From positions 87,928 to 151,927 of the forward strand of contig JBGOEJ010000005.1 in the NCBI GenBank assembly GCA_041446545.1: a DNA stretch of 64,000 nt, written 5' to 3'. Each line of letters starts with the position of its first letter. The stretch's first letter is position 1. This DNA comes from Fervidibacter canadensis (lineage in GTDB: Bacteria; Armatimonadota; Fervidibacteria; Fervidibacterales; Fervidibacteraceae). Made by a program: the position numbers and the translations under genes. Below, piece by piece: positions 40,916 to 51,200 of this stretch. The notes under the pieces were generated by a model. It had not been told where the DNA came from. It saw only the letters and a program-made list of their open reading frames with translations, and made no database searches.

Positions 40916-42306
40916 CACCGCCCCAACTTTTCAACGGCTAACTGCTCCTCTCGTTCCCAGCCTTCGTATTTGCCTTGTCCACGCCTTAGACGGTGTTGGG
41001 CGATGAATTCGTCCAGAGTTTTTAGGGCGCGGGCGACCATAAGGCGATGGCGCATCTCTTTGGGGCGCACTTTCCGCTCCAAAGGCGGCAGCAACCCAAA
41101 GTTGATGTTCATCGGGGCAAAGTGCTTGGGGTCAGCCGTCGTGATGTAGTGGGCTAATGCGCCGATGGCAGTTTCGCGAGGGAAGACCAAAAGGGGTTCG
41201 CCCCGCAACAGCCGCGCCGCGTTAAGCCCTGCTACCAACCCTGATGCCGCCGATTCAATGTAGCCTTCCACGCCCGTCAACTGACCCGCAAAAAACAAAT
41301 CGTCCCGCCCTTTGAATTGGTAAGTCGGACGCAAAGCGACGGGGGCGTTGATGTAAGTGTTGCGATGGATGTAGCCATAGCGCAAAAATTCCGCCCGCTC
41401 CAAGCCGGGGATGAGGCGAAAGACGCGTTGTTGTTCGCTCCACTTGAGGGTTGTCTGAAAGCCCACCATGTTGAACATCGTCATCTCGGCGTTTTCAGGG
41501 CGCAATTGGACGACGGCGAAAGGGCGTTGACCCGTGCGGGGGTCTACCAAGCCTGTCGGGCGCAAAGGTCCGTAGGCGAGGGTCAAATAACCTCGCCGCG
41601 CCATCTCCTCAATGGGCAGGCAGCCCTCAAAGAAAATCGCCTTCTCAAAATCGTGCGGCTCGTGTCGCTCGGCGTTGACCAATGCCTCCCAAAAGCGCCG
41701 ATACTCATCCTCGTTCATCGGGCAATTCAGGTAGGCAGGTTCATCTCGGTAACGGGAGCCCCAAAAGCATTTGTCGTAGTCAATCGTCTCGGCGTCCACG
41801 ATGGGCGAAACGGCGTCGTAAAAGTAAAGGAAGTCAGCGCCGATAAGTTGGCGGATTTCCTCGGCAAGGACATCGTGCGTCAGGGGTCCCGTGGCGATGA
41901 TGACGGGACCGACTTTTGGGATTTTCGTAACGGCTTCCCGAACGACGGTGATGAGGGGATGTTGATGGATGGCGTCGGAGACAAGCGCCGCAAATTTTTC
42001 TCGGTCAACGGTCAGCGCCCCGCCACCGGGCAATGCCGCTTGGTCAGCGCAACGGATGATGAGGGAATTAAGCCGACGCATCTCCTCCTTGAGCAAACCT
42101 GCGGGCTTGTCAATCAAATCACTGCGCAGGCTATTGCTGCAGACGAGTTCCGCTAATTTGTCCGTTTTGTGGGCAGGCGTCATTACCTGCGGGCGCATCT
42201 CAAACAAAAGGACGGGCACACCTAAGTTGGCGGCTTGCCATGCCGCCTCGCAACCTGCCAACCCGCCACCGACAACGATGAGCGAGTCGCCCAATGTGCC
42301 TTTCAT
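40915..42306 (-). CDS. trmFO: Methylenetetrahydrofolate-tRNA-(uracil54-C5)-methyltransferase
   Basis: Folate- and FAD-dependent enzyme that makes ribothymidine (T54) in tRNA. The 463-residue protein begins with the FAD-binding motif IVVGGGLAGCEAAWQAA, followed by LFEMRP and the family-specific LAELVCSNSLRSD, including its cysteine. The C-terminal segment FAGQLTGVEGYIESAASGLVAG is typical. AAGGTGAT precedes ATG 42306. It lies between lpxD and lgt with minimal spacing. Confidence 0.95.
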   Translation of the reverse strand: MKGTLGDSLIVVGGGLAGCEAAWQAANLGVPVLLFEMRPQVMTPAHKTDKLAELVCSNSLRSDLIDKPAGLLKEEMRRLNSLIIRCADQAALPGGGALTVDREKFAALVSDAIHQHPLITVVREAVTKIPKVGPVIIATGPLTHDVLAEEIRQLIGADFLYFYDAVSPIVDAETIDYDKCFWGSRYRDEPAYLNCPMNEDEYRRFWEALVNAERHEPHDFEKAIFFEGCLPIEEMARRGYLTLAYGPLRPTGLVDPRTGQRPFAVVQLRPENAEMTMFNMVGFQTTLKWSEQQRVFRLIPGLERAEFLRYGYIHRNTYINAPVALRPTYQFKGRDDLFFAGQLTGVEGYIESAASGLVAGLNAARLLRGEPLLVFPRETAIGALAHYITTADPKHFAPMNINFGLLPPLERKVRPKEMRHRLMVARALKTLDEFIAQHRLRRGQGKYEGWEREEQLAVEKLGR

Positions 42307-42308
42307 TC

Positions 42309-43397
42309 TCAATCACCTTCGGGTGAATCCGTTCTGGCGTCCTCTTTTTCCGCTCCCCGTCTCTTTTCCAATGCTTCCACTCGTTGAGCCAGTTGTCGCA
42401 GCAAGCGCAAGGCATCAGGCAATTCGGAAAGCGCCGCTTCTATGCGCAGCCATTGGGCATGAGGGCGAGCAGGATAACCGCCCCATTGGCTTTTGTTCGG
42501 GGCATCATCTATCAGTCCCGTTTTGGCGGCAAGGCGCACTTCATCGCCGATGCGCCGATGGTCAGCGACTCCGACTTGCCCGCCCATCAGCACTCCATTG
42601 CCCACTTGGACGCCCCCTGCCAACCCGACTTGCCCCGCCAGAAGGCAATGGGCGCCTAAACGACAGTTATGGGCGATTTGGACGAGGTTGTCAATTTTCG
42701 TCCCTTGCCCGATGCGCGTCTCCCCCAAGGTTGCCCGATCAATGCAAGCATGTGCCCCAATTTCCACTTCGTCTTCCAAGACGACCGTGCCCACTTGCGG
42801 GATGCGCCGATGGCGCTCGCCGTCCCAAACGAACCCAAACCCTTCCCGCCCGATGACAGCACCCGCATGGATGATGACGCGATTGCCCACAAAAACGCCA
42901 TCGTGCAAGACCGCAAAGGGATGGATGCGACAATGTGCCCCGATGACCACATTCCGCCCGATGTAAGCGTGGGGAAAAATGACCGTGCCATCGCCGATGA
43001 CGCTCCCTTCGCCAATGACGGAGAAATCACCGATGAACACCCCTTCACCCAATTGAACGCCTTCGGCGATGCTCGCTTTAGGGCTGACAAAGGCAGGAAA
43101 AGAAGGGGCAGGAAAGAGGCGCTCCAAAAGCAACGCCATCGCCAAACGGGGATTGTCAACGAGCAAGCAAGGCTTGGTTTCCCGTTGAAATTCCGGGCTG
43201 GTGACGACGGCAGCGGCTCTGCTGGCAAAGGCGCTTTGAGCGAAAGTTTTCGTCCAAGCAAAAACCAAATCCCCTTCCCTCGCCTGCTCTATCTCGCTGA
43301 CACCTTTGATGAGGGTTTGCTCATCGCCGACAATTTGCCCGCCGACCCACTCCGCCAGAAGGCTCAAAGGTAATGGCTCTCGCAAGGGAATACCCAA
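42309..43397 (-). CDS. lpxD: UDP-3-O-acylglucosamine N-acyltransferase
   Basis: Third committed step of lipid A synthesis. The N-terminal uridine-binding domain (LAEWVGGQIVGDEQTLIKGV) is followed by a left-handed beta-helix of hexapeptide repeats (GEGVFIGDFSVIGEGSVIGD and many more) and a helical C-terminus. The catalytic-His region NLVQIAHNCRLG is present. The likely start is TTG at 43397, with GAGGTGA upstream. The gene shows that the organism makes lipid A or a relative. Confidence 0.93.
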   Translation of the reverse strand: MGIPLREPLPLSLLAEWVGGQIVGDEQTLIKGVSEIEQAREGDLVFAWTKTFAQSAFASRAAAVVTSPEFQRETKPCLLVDNPRLAMALLLERLFPAPSFPAFVSPKASIAEGVQLGEGVFIGDFSVIGEGSVIGDGTVIFPHAYIGRNVVIGAHCRIHPFAVLHDGVFVGNRVIIHAGAVIGREGFGFVWDGERHRRIPQVGTVVLEDEVEIGAHACIDRATLGETRIGQGTKIDNLVQIAHNCRLGAHCLLAGQVGLAGGVQVGNGVLMGGQVGVADHRRIGDEVRLAAKTGLIDDAPNKSQWGGYPARPHAQWLRIEAALSELPDALRLLRQLAQRVEALEKRRGAEKEDARTDSPEGD

Positions 43398-43436
43398 AAT
43401 GGCTCACCTCTCTCGTCGGCAAGGGACTTGAGACCC

Positions 43437-44372
43437 TCACGGGCTTTTGGATGCCCACCACCGTCGCCATGCCATCAAAACTTCCTCGGTTTTGTCAAGG
43501 GAGAAGGGAGAAGGTTTGAAGACGACCTGCCAACCCCTCTGCTTACCGTAGGCAAGAGCAAAGGCTTGCGCCAACGCAAAAAGAGCCGTTTCCTGCCATC
43601 CCTTAGAGCGCTGTCGGCTTGTCAGGCTCTCAACAGTCTCTTGCCCGTCTGACGAAACTTTCGTCAACCTTGTCGGAGGCAAGGGAGCGGGTGCGAGGAG
43701 GGCGGCAATTTGGTCGGCATCGGTCAAAGAGTTGGGAAACGGCGAAGGCGAGGGCAGTTCGGGCGAAGGAAGGGGAAAGGGCAAAGGGGACGGAGGCGGA
43801 TGCAGTTGCTCGTCTAATTCTTTTAGCCGTTGTTGCAATCGGTTTCGTTCAGCGGGCGAAAGGCGGTCGGCAAAGGTTAAGCGCAAATGGAGGCGTGCCC
43901 GCTCAAAGGCTTGTTCTTGAAAACGCTCCGCAAGCCATGAAAGGTTGTCCGTCCCTGAGGAAGAGCGAGGGGAGGCAAGGCGTGGGGCGAAAGGAAGACT
44001 TGGCGGGGTCACAGCAAAGCGACACTCTTGCTCCAAAGATGCCTTCCACTCCTTCTGCCATCGGGCGATGTCCATCCAATTGTCCGACGGTTCAAGGAAA
44101 GGCACTGGGAGAAGGGTTATCGCCCCTCCTTCCAGCCTCAGCGGCTGTTGGGCAGGTGAACAAGGGGGAAGAGAAACGGGCGTGGCAGCCATCAGCCGGT
44201 CTATGTCCACGAAGACTTTGCGTCGCGCCGCTCCCTCATTCCTGAGGGAAGGGCTGTCAGCACCGACGAAGCCCATTATGGCGGCGACGCAACTTAAAAC
44301 CCAAAAGCAGCGAGGCAAAAGGCTTTTCCTGCCGTCGGTTGGTAAGCGGTTGAGACAAAGTTTGGGGCTCAT
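43437..44372 (-). CDS. Exported proline-rich protein in the OmpH/Skp-like cluster
   Basis: A 311-residue protein whose start overlaps the stop of the preceding gene (ATGA), with GGAGG nine bases upstream. It has an N-terminal hydrophobic segment (CFWVLSCVAAIMGFVGA). The opening VFVDIDRLMAATP is like the start of Skp-family proteins, and a helical segment with ERNRLQQRLKELDEQL follows. Then comes a Pro/Ser-rich stretch (PSPLPFPLPSPELPSPSPF). A diverged third member of the adjacent OmpH-like pair is likely. No other function is suggested. Confidence 0.55.
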   Translation of the reverse strand: MSPKLCLNRLPTDGRKSLLPRCFWVLSCVAAIMGFVGADSPSLRNEGAARRKVFVDIDRLMAATPVSLPPCSPAQQPLRLEGGAITLLPVPFLEPSDNWMDIARWQKEWKASLEQECRFAVTPPSLPFAPRLASPRSSSGTDNLSWLAERFQEQAFERARLHLRLTFADRLSPAERNRLQQRLKELDEQLHPPPSPLPFPLPSPELPSPSPFPNSLTDADQIAALLAPAPLPPTRLTKVSSDGQETVESLTSRQRSKGWQETALFALAQAFALAYGKQRGWQVVFKPSPFSLDKTEEVLMAWRRWWASKSP

Positions 44373-45067
44373 TGAGGAGTGCCTCCTTGCCCTTTTTCGC
44401 CTTTAGCCCCTTCTTTTTCGGGCGAAGCCGTGTTCAGTTCCGCAAGGACGGCGTCCGTGATGTCCACCAGTTGTCCCCGCACGAAATAGATGGCGCTGCG
44501 GTCTAAAACAAGGTCAAGGTTTTGCTGGCTGGCGACGGTTTGAATGGCTTGACGGACGCGCTCGTCCATGACCTTGCTCAGTTCCCCTTCCACCCGCCGC
44601 AATTCGTCCTCCATCATTTCTCGCAACCTGTTAACATCGTCCCGACCTTCTTTCCAAAGGCGGGTTAACTCTTCCAACTTTGCTCGCTCGGCAGCCGACA
44701 GTTGGGTTGGTGGGATTTGCTGTAGGCGTTGCAATTCCGCTTCCCGTTCCAACTCTATGCGGCGCAGTTCTTGAAGGCGCTGCTCCTCTTGATGGGAGCG
44801 TTGAGGCTTACTGAGCAACCGACGCAAATCCGCCCATTCCAAGCCTGTCAGCATCAAGTAGTTTTGGCGCAGGTTGATCAACTCCGAGTAGGCGCGCCGT
44901 TGTTCTTCGTAACTTTTGCGCAGGTCGGCGAAGGAGGCTTCCCGACCCAACTTGGCGATGTCCACGACGCCGACTTTTAAGCCGCTGCTATCGGAAGTGA
45001 CCCGTTGACTGCCGATGAGCCCCAAAAGGGTGACCATGCCTGCCACGAAGACCCATCGCCAACCCAT
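44369..45067 (-). CDS. OmpH/Skp-like periplasmic chaperone (copy 2)
   Basis: A 232-residue protein with signal/anchor (WVFVAGMVTLLGLIG). It starts the mature part with VGVVDIAKLGREA, has a long charged helical middle, and ends with DLVLDRSAIYFVRGQLVDIT, the closing beta-strand block of the Skp/OmpH family (normally ...YVDPxxDITDxV). It differs from its neighbour by a long Leu/Arg/Glu-rich coiled coil. Likely chaperones outer-membrane proteins for the BamA made upstream. Confidence 0.75.
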   Translation of the reverse strand: MGWRWVFVAGMVTLLGLIGSQRVTSDSSGLKVGVVDIAKLGREASFADLRKSYEEQRRAYSELINLRQNYLMLTGLEWADLRRLLSKPQRSHQEEQRLQELRRIELEREAELQRLQQIPPTQLSAAERAKLEELTRLWKEGRDDVNRLREMMEDELRRVEGELSKVMDERVRQAIQTVASQQNLDLVLDRSAIYFVRGQLVDITDAVLAELNTASPEKEGAKGEKGQGGTPQ

Positions 45068-45094
45068 CGCCTTCACCTCGCCCTTTCCCGCTCC

Positions 45095-45751
45095 TCATTT
45101 GCCGCTATTGAGGATCGCCAAGACCTGCTCGGTAATGTCCAAAGTCGGCTCGGCATAAAGCACAGCATCTTCGTCGCCGACGAGGACGAGTTTGAGGTTC
45201 AATTGCTGGGCGACTTGTTTGGCAGCATCGCGGATGCGCTGCCGATGCATTTGGGTGATGCGTTGGTTGATTTCGTCCAACTCCGTCCGAAACTTCTCAA
45301 ACAGTTCCTTCAGTTTGGCTTGATTGGTGCGTTGTAGGTTTTGCAAGTATTCCAGACGCTTGCGCTCTTCGTCAGAAAGTTGCCCTTTCAAGCGCAAGCG
45401 ATCAATTTCGGCGCGGCGCTCGTCGGTTAGTTTGCGCAATTCTTCCAAGCGCTTGCGTTCGGCGTCGGTCAGTTTGCCATCCATTTCTTTGCGTTCCAGA
45501 GCGTCCAGTTCCTCCCATTCCTTTGGCTCTAACAACTCTCGGGCTTCCAGCATTTGTTGGCGGCGTTGGGCGGTTTGACGGAAGCGGGCGTCATCTTCCT
45601 GTAGCGCCTTGTAGCCTTCCAGAAGTTTTTGCATGTCCACTAACCCTAAAGTCACGGGTTGGGGTGCGGGGGCGAAAGTCATTGCCCGCCACGCCGCAAC
45701 GGCTAAAACGAAGGCAGTGAAGCCGACGACCAAACGCCATTGCCGAGCCAT
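45095..45751 (-). CDS. OmpH/Skp-like periplasmic chaperone (copy 1)
   Basis: A 218-residue protein with AAGGAGGG upstream of the ATG at 45751. Signal/anchor LVVGFTAFVLAVAAWRAM, opening LGLVDMQKLLEGYKALQEDD, a long charged coiled coil (ELEE/KRLEELRKL repeats), and the closing LKLVLVGDEDAVLYAEPTLDIT with a Skp-type end. It follows bamA by 13 bases, the classical bamA-skp order, so the function as outer-membrane chaperone is well supported by context. Confidence 0.8.
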   Translation of the reverse strand: MARQWRLVVGFTAFVLAVAAWRAMTFAPAPQPVTLGLVDMQKLLEGYKALQEDDARFRQTAQRRQQMLEARELLEPKEWEELDALERKEMDGKLTDAERKRLEELRKLTDERRAEIDRLRLKGQLSDEERKRLEYLQNLQRTNQAKLKELFEKFRTELDEINQRITQMHRQRIRDAAKQVAQQLNLKLVLVGDEDAVLYAEPTLDITEQVLAILNSGK

Positions 45752-45764
45752 TGCCTTTCCCTCC

Positions 45765-47525
45765 TTAGAAAGCGGCGCCGACGCTAAAGTGGGTTCGGCT
45801 ACCTTCTTCTCCGAAGCCAAAATCAAAGCGGAGCGGTCCAAAAGGCGTGATGAAACGGACACCAAACCCATAGCCAACCTTCAGTCGGGGAGTGCTTCGG
45901 CGGGCAGGGACAGGTGCCCGCAAATCCAATGAATTTGGTCCGCCAAAGGCATCGCCGATGTCTAAGAAAAGCACTCCCTGTAGTTCTTTGCGAAACCGTC
46001 GCCGCAGTTCGGCGTTGAAAACGACCATGTTTCTGCCGACGAACCTATCAATGGTGTAACCCCGCAGGGTCTCCGCCCCGCCGACGAAGAAGTTTTCAAA
46101 GACAGGGGTGGCGCCCACAGTCGTCCCTAAGAGCAATCGGGTCGCCAGCACCGTCGTTTTCCCCTTCGGGACATAGCGGCGCCAATCCAAGGTCAGTTTG
46201 GCGAAAGTGCGAGACCCACCCAACAACTTGGAGGCTAACTCCAATTCACCCTCAAAATAAGTCCCGCTGGATGGGTCAAAGGGAAAGTCACGGGTGTCCC
46301 AGAGGCGGCTGTAAGCGATGCCTGAAATCCAGCCTTGGTCGGAAGTCGGTCCTTGAACGATTTGCCCATTGATGAGTTGGTGTTGAGCGAAACGGACACG
46401 CTCAAGACGCATCTTGACTTCCTGCCAAAAGTAATCGCCTTTTGGTCTTCGGGCGCTTAGCCGAAGCCCTCGCCGCTCCTCAGAGAACAGGACATTCTCG
46501 TCCAAAGTCCCGCCTCCTGTCAGGGCGACAGCCGTCGTCGGCTCGCGGAAGAAACTTCGGTCAAAGAGGTTGATGGCGATACCTGTCCGCTTGTTGTCCA
46601 CCCAAGGGCGGTAGTAGTAAAAGTCAAAGCCCTTGCGGTCAAAGAATTCCACCATCAAGCGCAGTTGCTGGGCTGTCCCGCGAAAATTCGTGTCTTGGAC
46701 GGCGACAAAGCCGACGATTTCGTTGCGGGAACTGTAACCTAACCCGGCGTTTGCCAAACCTGTCCGCTTCTCTTTCAGCCGATAAATGACTTCCACGCCG
46801 GGGTTGCCCGTCTGAGGGTCTTCGGCGGGCTTAATGTCCACATTGACTTCCTCAAAGATGTCCAGCAGAAAGAGCCGTCGTCGGTCTTCCTCAATCGTGC
46901 GGCGGGTGAAAAGTTGCCCGGGGCGAAGGTTGATTTCTCGCCAGACGGTTTTTTCCTTCGTCTTGGGCTTTTTGCCCAAGTCTAACTTAACGCTGACGAC
47001 CTTTGCTTCCAAGATAGGGATGACGATTGTCCCATCAGGGCGCAAATCTGGGACGCCGATTTGGGCGAAGAAGCCGCTGTCTTGGTAAAACTCTTCCAAC
47101 CTGTCCAAGTCCCGTTGAAGGGTGCGGGTGTTCAGGATTTTTCCGACCTCCGTGCGCATTATCGCCTTCAACTTCTCCGAAGGAATTGCCGTGTTGCCTT
47201 CAAAGACGATGTCTTTGACGACGGGATTTTCAAAGACCCGCACGACGACGATAACCCGTCCCTCAGGCGTCGGCAAGGGCAAGGCGACAGGGGCTTTGGA
47301 GAAGAAGCCCATGTCGTAGATGGCTTGAAGGTCTTGCCTTATCCGTTCCCTTGAAAAAGGGCGTCCGGGCTTAGTGTCCATGACCAGCAAGATGGACTCT
47401 GTAGGCACATTTTGGTTGCCTTCAACGCGCACTTCGGCGACTTCTCGCCCTTCAAATTCCTGCGCCTTTGCCCATGAAGCCAGCAAGAAGACACCTACCC
47501 AAAGAAGCCAGAACCAGCGAACCAT
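45765..47525 (-). CDS. bamA: Outer-membrane protein assembly factor BamA (three POTRA domains)
   Basis: Inserts beta-barrel proteins into the outer membrane. Signal peptide MVRWFWLLWVGVFLLASWAKA. Three POTRA domains can be read: VAEVRVEGNQNVPTESILLV, then VKDIVFEGNTAIPSEKLKAI, then the segment around LDLGKKPKTKEKTVW and INLRPGQLFTRRTIEEDRRR. The ~330-residue barrel carries GGAETLRGY (the conserved VRGF/Y-type element) and ends in aromatic Phe. Many BamA proteins have five POTRA domains, so this is a short form. The sigma factor gene upstream and the Skp-like genes downstream are on the same strand. Confidence 0.93.
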   Translation of the reverse strand: MVRWFWLLWVGVFLLASWAKAQEFEGREVAEVRVEGNQNVPTESILLVMDTKPGRPFSRERIRQDLQAIYDMGFFSKAPVALPLPTPEGRVIVVVRVFENPVVKDIVFEGNTAIPSEKLKAIMRTEVGKILNTRTLQRDLDRLEEFYQDSGFFAQIGVPDLRPDGTIVIPILEAKVVSVKLDLGKKPKTKEKTVWREINLRPGQLFTRRTIEEDRRRLFLLDIFEEVNVDIKPAEDPQTGNPGVEVIYRLKEKRTGLANAGLGYSSRNEIVGFVAVQDTNFRGTAQQLRLMVEFFDRKGFDFYYYRPWVDNKRTGIAINLFDRSFFREPTTAVALTGGGTLDENVLFSEERRGLRLSARRPKGDYFWQEVKMRLERVRFAQHQLINGQIVQGPTSDQGWISGIAYSRLWDTRDFPFDPSSGTYFEGELELASKLLGGSRTFAKLTLDWRRYVPKGKTTVLATRLLLGTTVGATPVFENFFVGGAETLRGYTIDRFVGRNMVVFNAELRRRFRKELQGVLFLDIGDAFGGPNSLDLRAPVPARRSTPRLKVGYGFGVRFITPFGPLRFDFGFGEEGSRTHFSVGAAF

Positions 47526-47571
47526 TTTCTGCCGACCTCCAGAGGGTTAGACCGACGCAGCCTCGTTTTTG

Positions 47572-48183
47572 TCACCGCTCCAAGAAAGGGCGCAACTTTT
47601 TCCGCAAGGTGGAGCGAGCCCGAAAGAGGCGGGATTTCACTGCCTCTACCGAGCAGCCCAAAATTTGGGCAATCTCTTTGTAACTGAGCCCTTCAAGGTC
47701 GCACAGCACCAAAGCCAACCGTTGCTCTTCGGGCAATTCGTCAATGGCTTTTTGGATGGCTTGACTGAGTTCCTTTTGCTCCAAAAGGCGTTCGGGCGAG
47801 AGGCGGGTGTCCTCCCACTCAAAGGGTTCGGCTTCCTCATCCTCTTCGTCTATGTCCTCAGGCAGCACCTCCCAACGGTGCTCCCGCTCCCGCTGCAACT
47901 GCTTGATGCGGTTTTTCCAAAGGTTGACGGTGATCCGATAGAGCCAAGTGAACACCTGCGCCTCTCCCCGAAAGCGGTCATAGGCTTGAAAGGCGTGCAG
48001 GAAAACTTCTTGGGTTAAATCCAACGCCTCCTCTCGGTCGCCCCCGAAAAGCCGCAGCGCCAAGTTGAACACGCCGTCATAGTGACGCTCCACAACTTCC
48101 TCAAAGGGCGGCTTATGAGCAGCCGATGCCCCGACCGACCATTGTTCCGATGACCGTCCTTTCTCTCGGCGCACAGCCCTCAT
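47572..48183 (-). CDS. ECF-type RNA polymerase sigma factor
   Basis: A 203-residue sigma-70 family factor. Region 2 is VERHYDGVFNLALRLFGGDR with DLTQEVFLHAFQAYDRFRGE and the -10 recognition segment FTWLYRITVNLWKNR. Region 4 is LPEEQRLALVLCDLEGLSYK and the helix-turn-helix EIAQILGCSVEAVKSRLFRA. An acidic stretch (EDIDEEDEEAEPFEWED) links the two. No anti-sigma gene is adjacent. The gene sits between the TamB-like and bamA genes, so it may regulate envelope biogenesis, including its own operon. Confidence 0.9.
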   Translation of the reverse strand: MRAVRREKGRSSEQWSVGASAAHKPPFEEVVERHYDGVFNLALRLFGGDREEALDLTQEVFLHAFQAYDRFRGEAQVFTWLYRITVNLWKNRIKQLQREREHRWEVLPEDIDEEDEEAEPFEWEDTRLSPERLLEQKELSQAIQKAIDELPEEQRLALVLCDLEGLSYKEIAQILGCSVEAVKSRLFRARSTLRKKLRPFLER

Positions 48184-48213
48184 CACGCTCCAACTTTTCC
48201 TTGACGCCTTTCC

Positions 48214-51200
48214 TCAAAAACGGATGGAAGTTTGCAGGCGAATTTCCGCCCGTTCCCGTTCCCGTTTGACCCAAGTGATGGATGTCCGTTTGCCTAAAAA
48301 GTATTGCACCTCAAGGGCGGAAGGGTCAGTCGCCGATAACCCCTGACGCCAAAGCACATGGAAGCGGGGCGAAAGGGGCAACCCAAATCGCAGCCATCGT
48401 TGCCCTGTCGTCTGCTCCCGAACAAGGCTCAGTTCCGACAGCCGCAAGGCTTCCGCCAGCGGCGTCGTTACAGGTGCCAGCAACTCTCCCATGAAACTTT
48501 GCACCAGTGTCCCTGAAAAGAGTTGCTGCCAATCCGTTAAAGCCTGCGATAATTGTGCCAAACTCGCCCCGAACAACCGCTGAAGGAGCGTCCGTTCGGG
48601 CAAGGGCGGGGTCACTAACATGGTCACCGTCGGGAAAATGCCTAACCGCTGGGATTGCTCGTCCACAGGTCCCGCTACAAGGACGATGATGCGATGGATG
48701 TCCAACTGCGTCTCCCCTTCTACCCGCAACCGAGCCGTCCATTGCCAAGTCTTGCTCAGGGGGTCTACGAAGGCAAGGAAGGGGAAGGACAAATCCGTGA
48801 TCGTTAGCACTGAGGCGGGAAGGCGCACCGTTCCCCCTCGCCCCTGAATTTCGCCTTCCAGACGGGGTTGGGCTAATGTTCCCGTCAATCGTGCCGAGCC
48901 TCCCAACAAAAGGCTGGCTTGCGGGTTGCGCAAAAAGAGCCCCTCCCCTACCCGCAAGTTTACTGCCAACCGCAAGGCTGGCGGATATTCCCATCGCCTC
49001 GTCCCACCCCGCCCAACGGTCAGCCGGGCGATACTGCCGTCGGAGACGATTAAGTCACCTGACAAAAAAGGTGTGTTAGCCTCCGCCGTTGAAAGGAGGC
49101 GTAAAGTCCCCGCCACTTGCCCGTTCGCCCCTTCTCCTTGCCAGCGGAATCGGTCTAACCGCAAGGTGACATCCCAAACGCCTCCTGTCAGCCATTGCCA
49201 AGGGTCTTTTTGAGCCCGCTGCCAAACTGCCTCCCTCAAGTGCCCTTCCCCTTCAGCGCTCCATCCGTTGCCGATGGCTTTTTCTATGCGCATCGTCAAA
49301 GTTCGGTCACGAAGACGCAACCTGAAAGTCCCTTCGCGGAGCACCACCGCCGTCCCCTCCCAACTTGCCTGAAGGTTTTGAGCCTTTAGGGTGAGTTCTC
49401 CCTCGTTAGCGAAAAGGTTTTGCCAGCCCCCTTCCCGCACCGTCAAAGTGCCTGATGCCATCACCGTCCCGCCATTCCAATGCCCTTCGGCTTCCGCCAA
49501 CCTCACTGTCGCCCCGTCCGCTACAATTCGCCAACGGACTTGCTTGAGCGTCTGTCGCCCTCCTTTCGGGAATGCAAGGATGAGGGTTGGCACTTCGCCT
49601 TCCATTGAGCCTGCCAAGTGGACCTTTTCTGCCGTTCCCGTCAAGTCCCATCGCCCTTGCACCCATCCCCCTTCTGCCCGCACCCATGTTTCGGATGGCA
49701 GCAGCACAGAAAGCGGGATACGCGGCAAGACAAGGTGCCATTGCAAGGTTCCGCTGTTGCCAATCTGCCACTCCCCCCATAGCCGTGCTGAAGGCAGTTC
49801 GCCGCTGAAGCGGATTTCTCCGTCCCCTTCCTGAAGGCGCACCCGTTCGCCGTCCAAAACGAACCGATGGATGACCAGTTCAGGCAACCGCCAACCTGCC
49901 CAACGCCCTTCTGTCGCCCGCAATTGTCCGACCCCTTCAGGACGACGGAAAGTGCCCGCCAAACGCAGTTGCCCCTGCAATGTCCCGTCGGGCAGAGGTG
50001 GCAAATTCTGCACGCCCAGCAGCCTGCCAATGCCGACCACTGTCGCCCGGCGGATTCCCGAAAAAGTCAATGTGCCCTCCAACGCCTCTTTTGCTCCGAT
50101 TGCCAGCCAACCCGAGACTTCCGCCCCCCGTTGCTGAAGGGTCAGCGGTTTTAGTAGCCACTTCGTCCCATCAAAGGTGACATCGCCCCGCACAAGCAGC
50201 GCGTCTTCGCCGACACCCCAAAGGCGAGGGACAAACACTTCCGCCCGAAGAGCGACCACTTTTCTCCCTTCCCCCTGCCCTTCTCCGCTCGTCCAAAGGT
50301 CACCGCTGAGAGACAATTGGAGCCATCGGTGCCAACCCTCAGGCATTTTCGGCAACGCTTGCAAAATTGCCCGCACCGTTTCTAAAGGCACTTTGCCCGC
50401 CCGCCATGCTACCCGCCATTTCGGCAATGTTTCTCCTTCCCTTGCGTTTTGTTCCCTTCGTCCTGCCTCCCATTCAATTTGCGCCGCCATCCCGTTCCGC
50501 TGAGCACTCCCCTGCCCTACCACTTGCCATGTTCCTTTCGGCTCTTCCCGTTCGGCGCGCAAGTTTACGGAGACAGAACCCAACGATGCCTCGCCGACAG
50601 CGACCGAGTTTCCTTTCAGCATCGCCACCACTTGCTGGCGCCTCTCGTCGCGATACACCCACACTGCCCCTGCTATGCGTCCTTGCCACGCCAGTTCGCT
50701 CATGGGCAAGCGCCATTCCCGCAGGGCTGCCCGCAAAACGCTGGACGAAATCCCGTCGCTTTCTATCCGCAAAGTGAGCGGGAAGGGCTTGACCGTCCCG
50801 AATGTTCCTTCTGCAGTCAAGGTGCCTCCATCCGCTTGTGCCTTAACGCGTTGCAACCGCAAGGTGTTTGGCTGCCATGCCCATTCGCCCGTCACTTCCG
50901 TCAACCGCACCTCATCGCCGATGACGACGGCAGGCACTTTTGTTGTCCCCTGCACTTGCAGAGCCTTTTCATCCCAACGGATGCTGACCGTCCCTTCGGC
51001 GACGCCCTGCAAGGGCTTGGGCAGTCCCAACCGTTCGGCAAGCCGACGCAGCGACACCATCCCCCATCGCCCTTGCAAACGGCAGCGGAAGGAAAGCGAT
51101 GGCTGATGGTTGGTCAAAGCGAAAGTCCCGCTCAATACTGCCTGCCCATCTGGCGAAAGCACATGGATGCCCGCTACCTCGCCTTGCGTTTGCCAACGCA

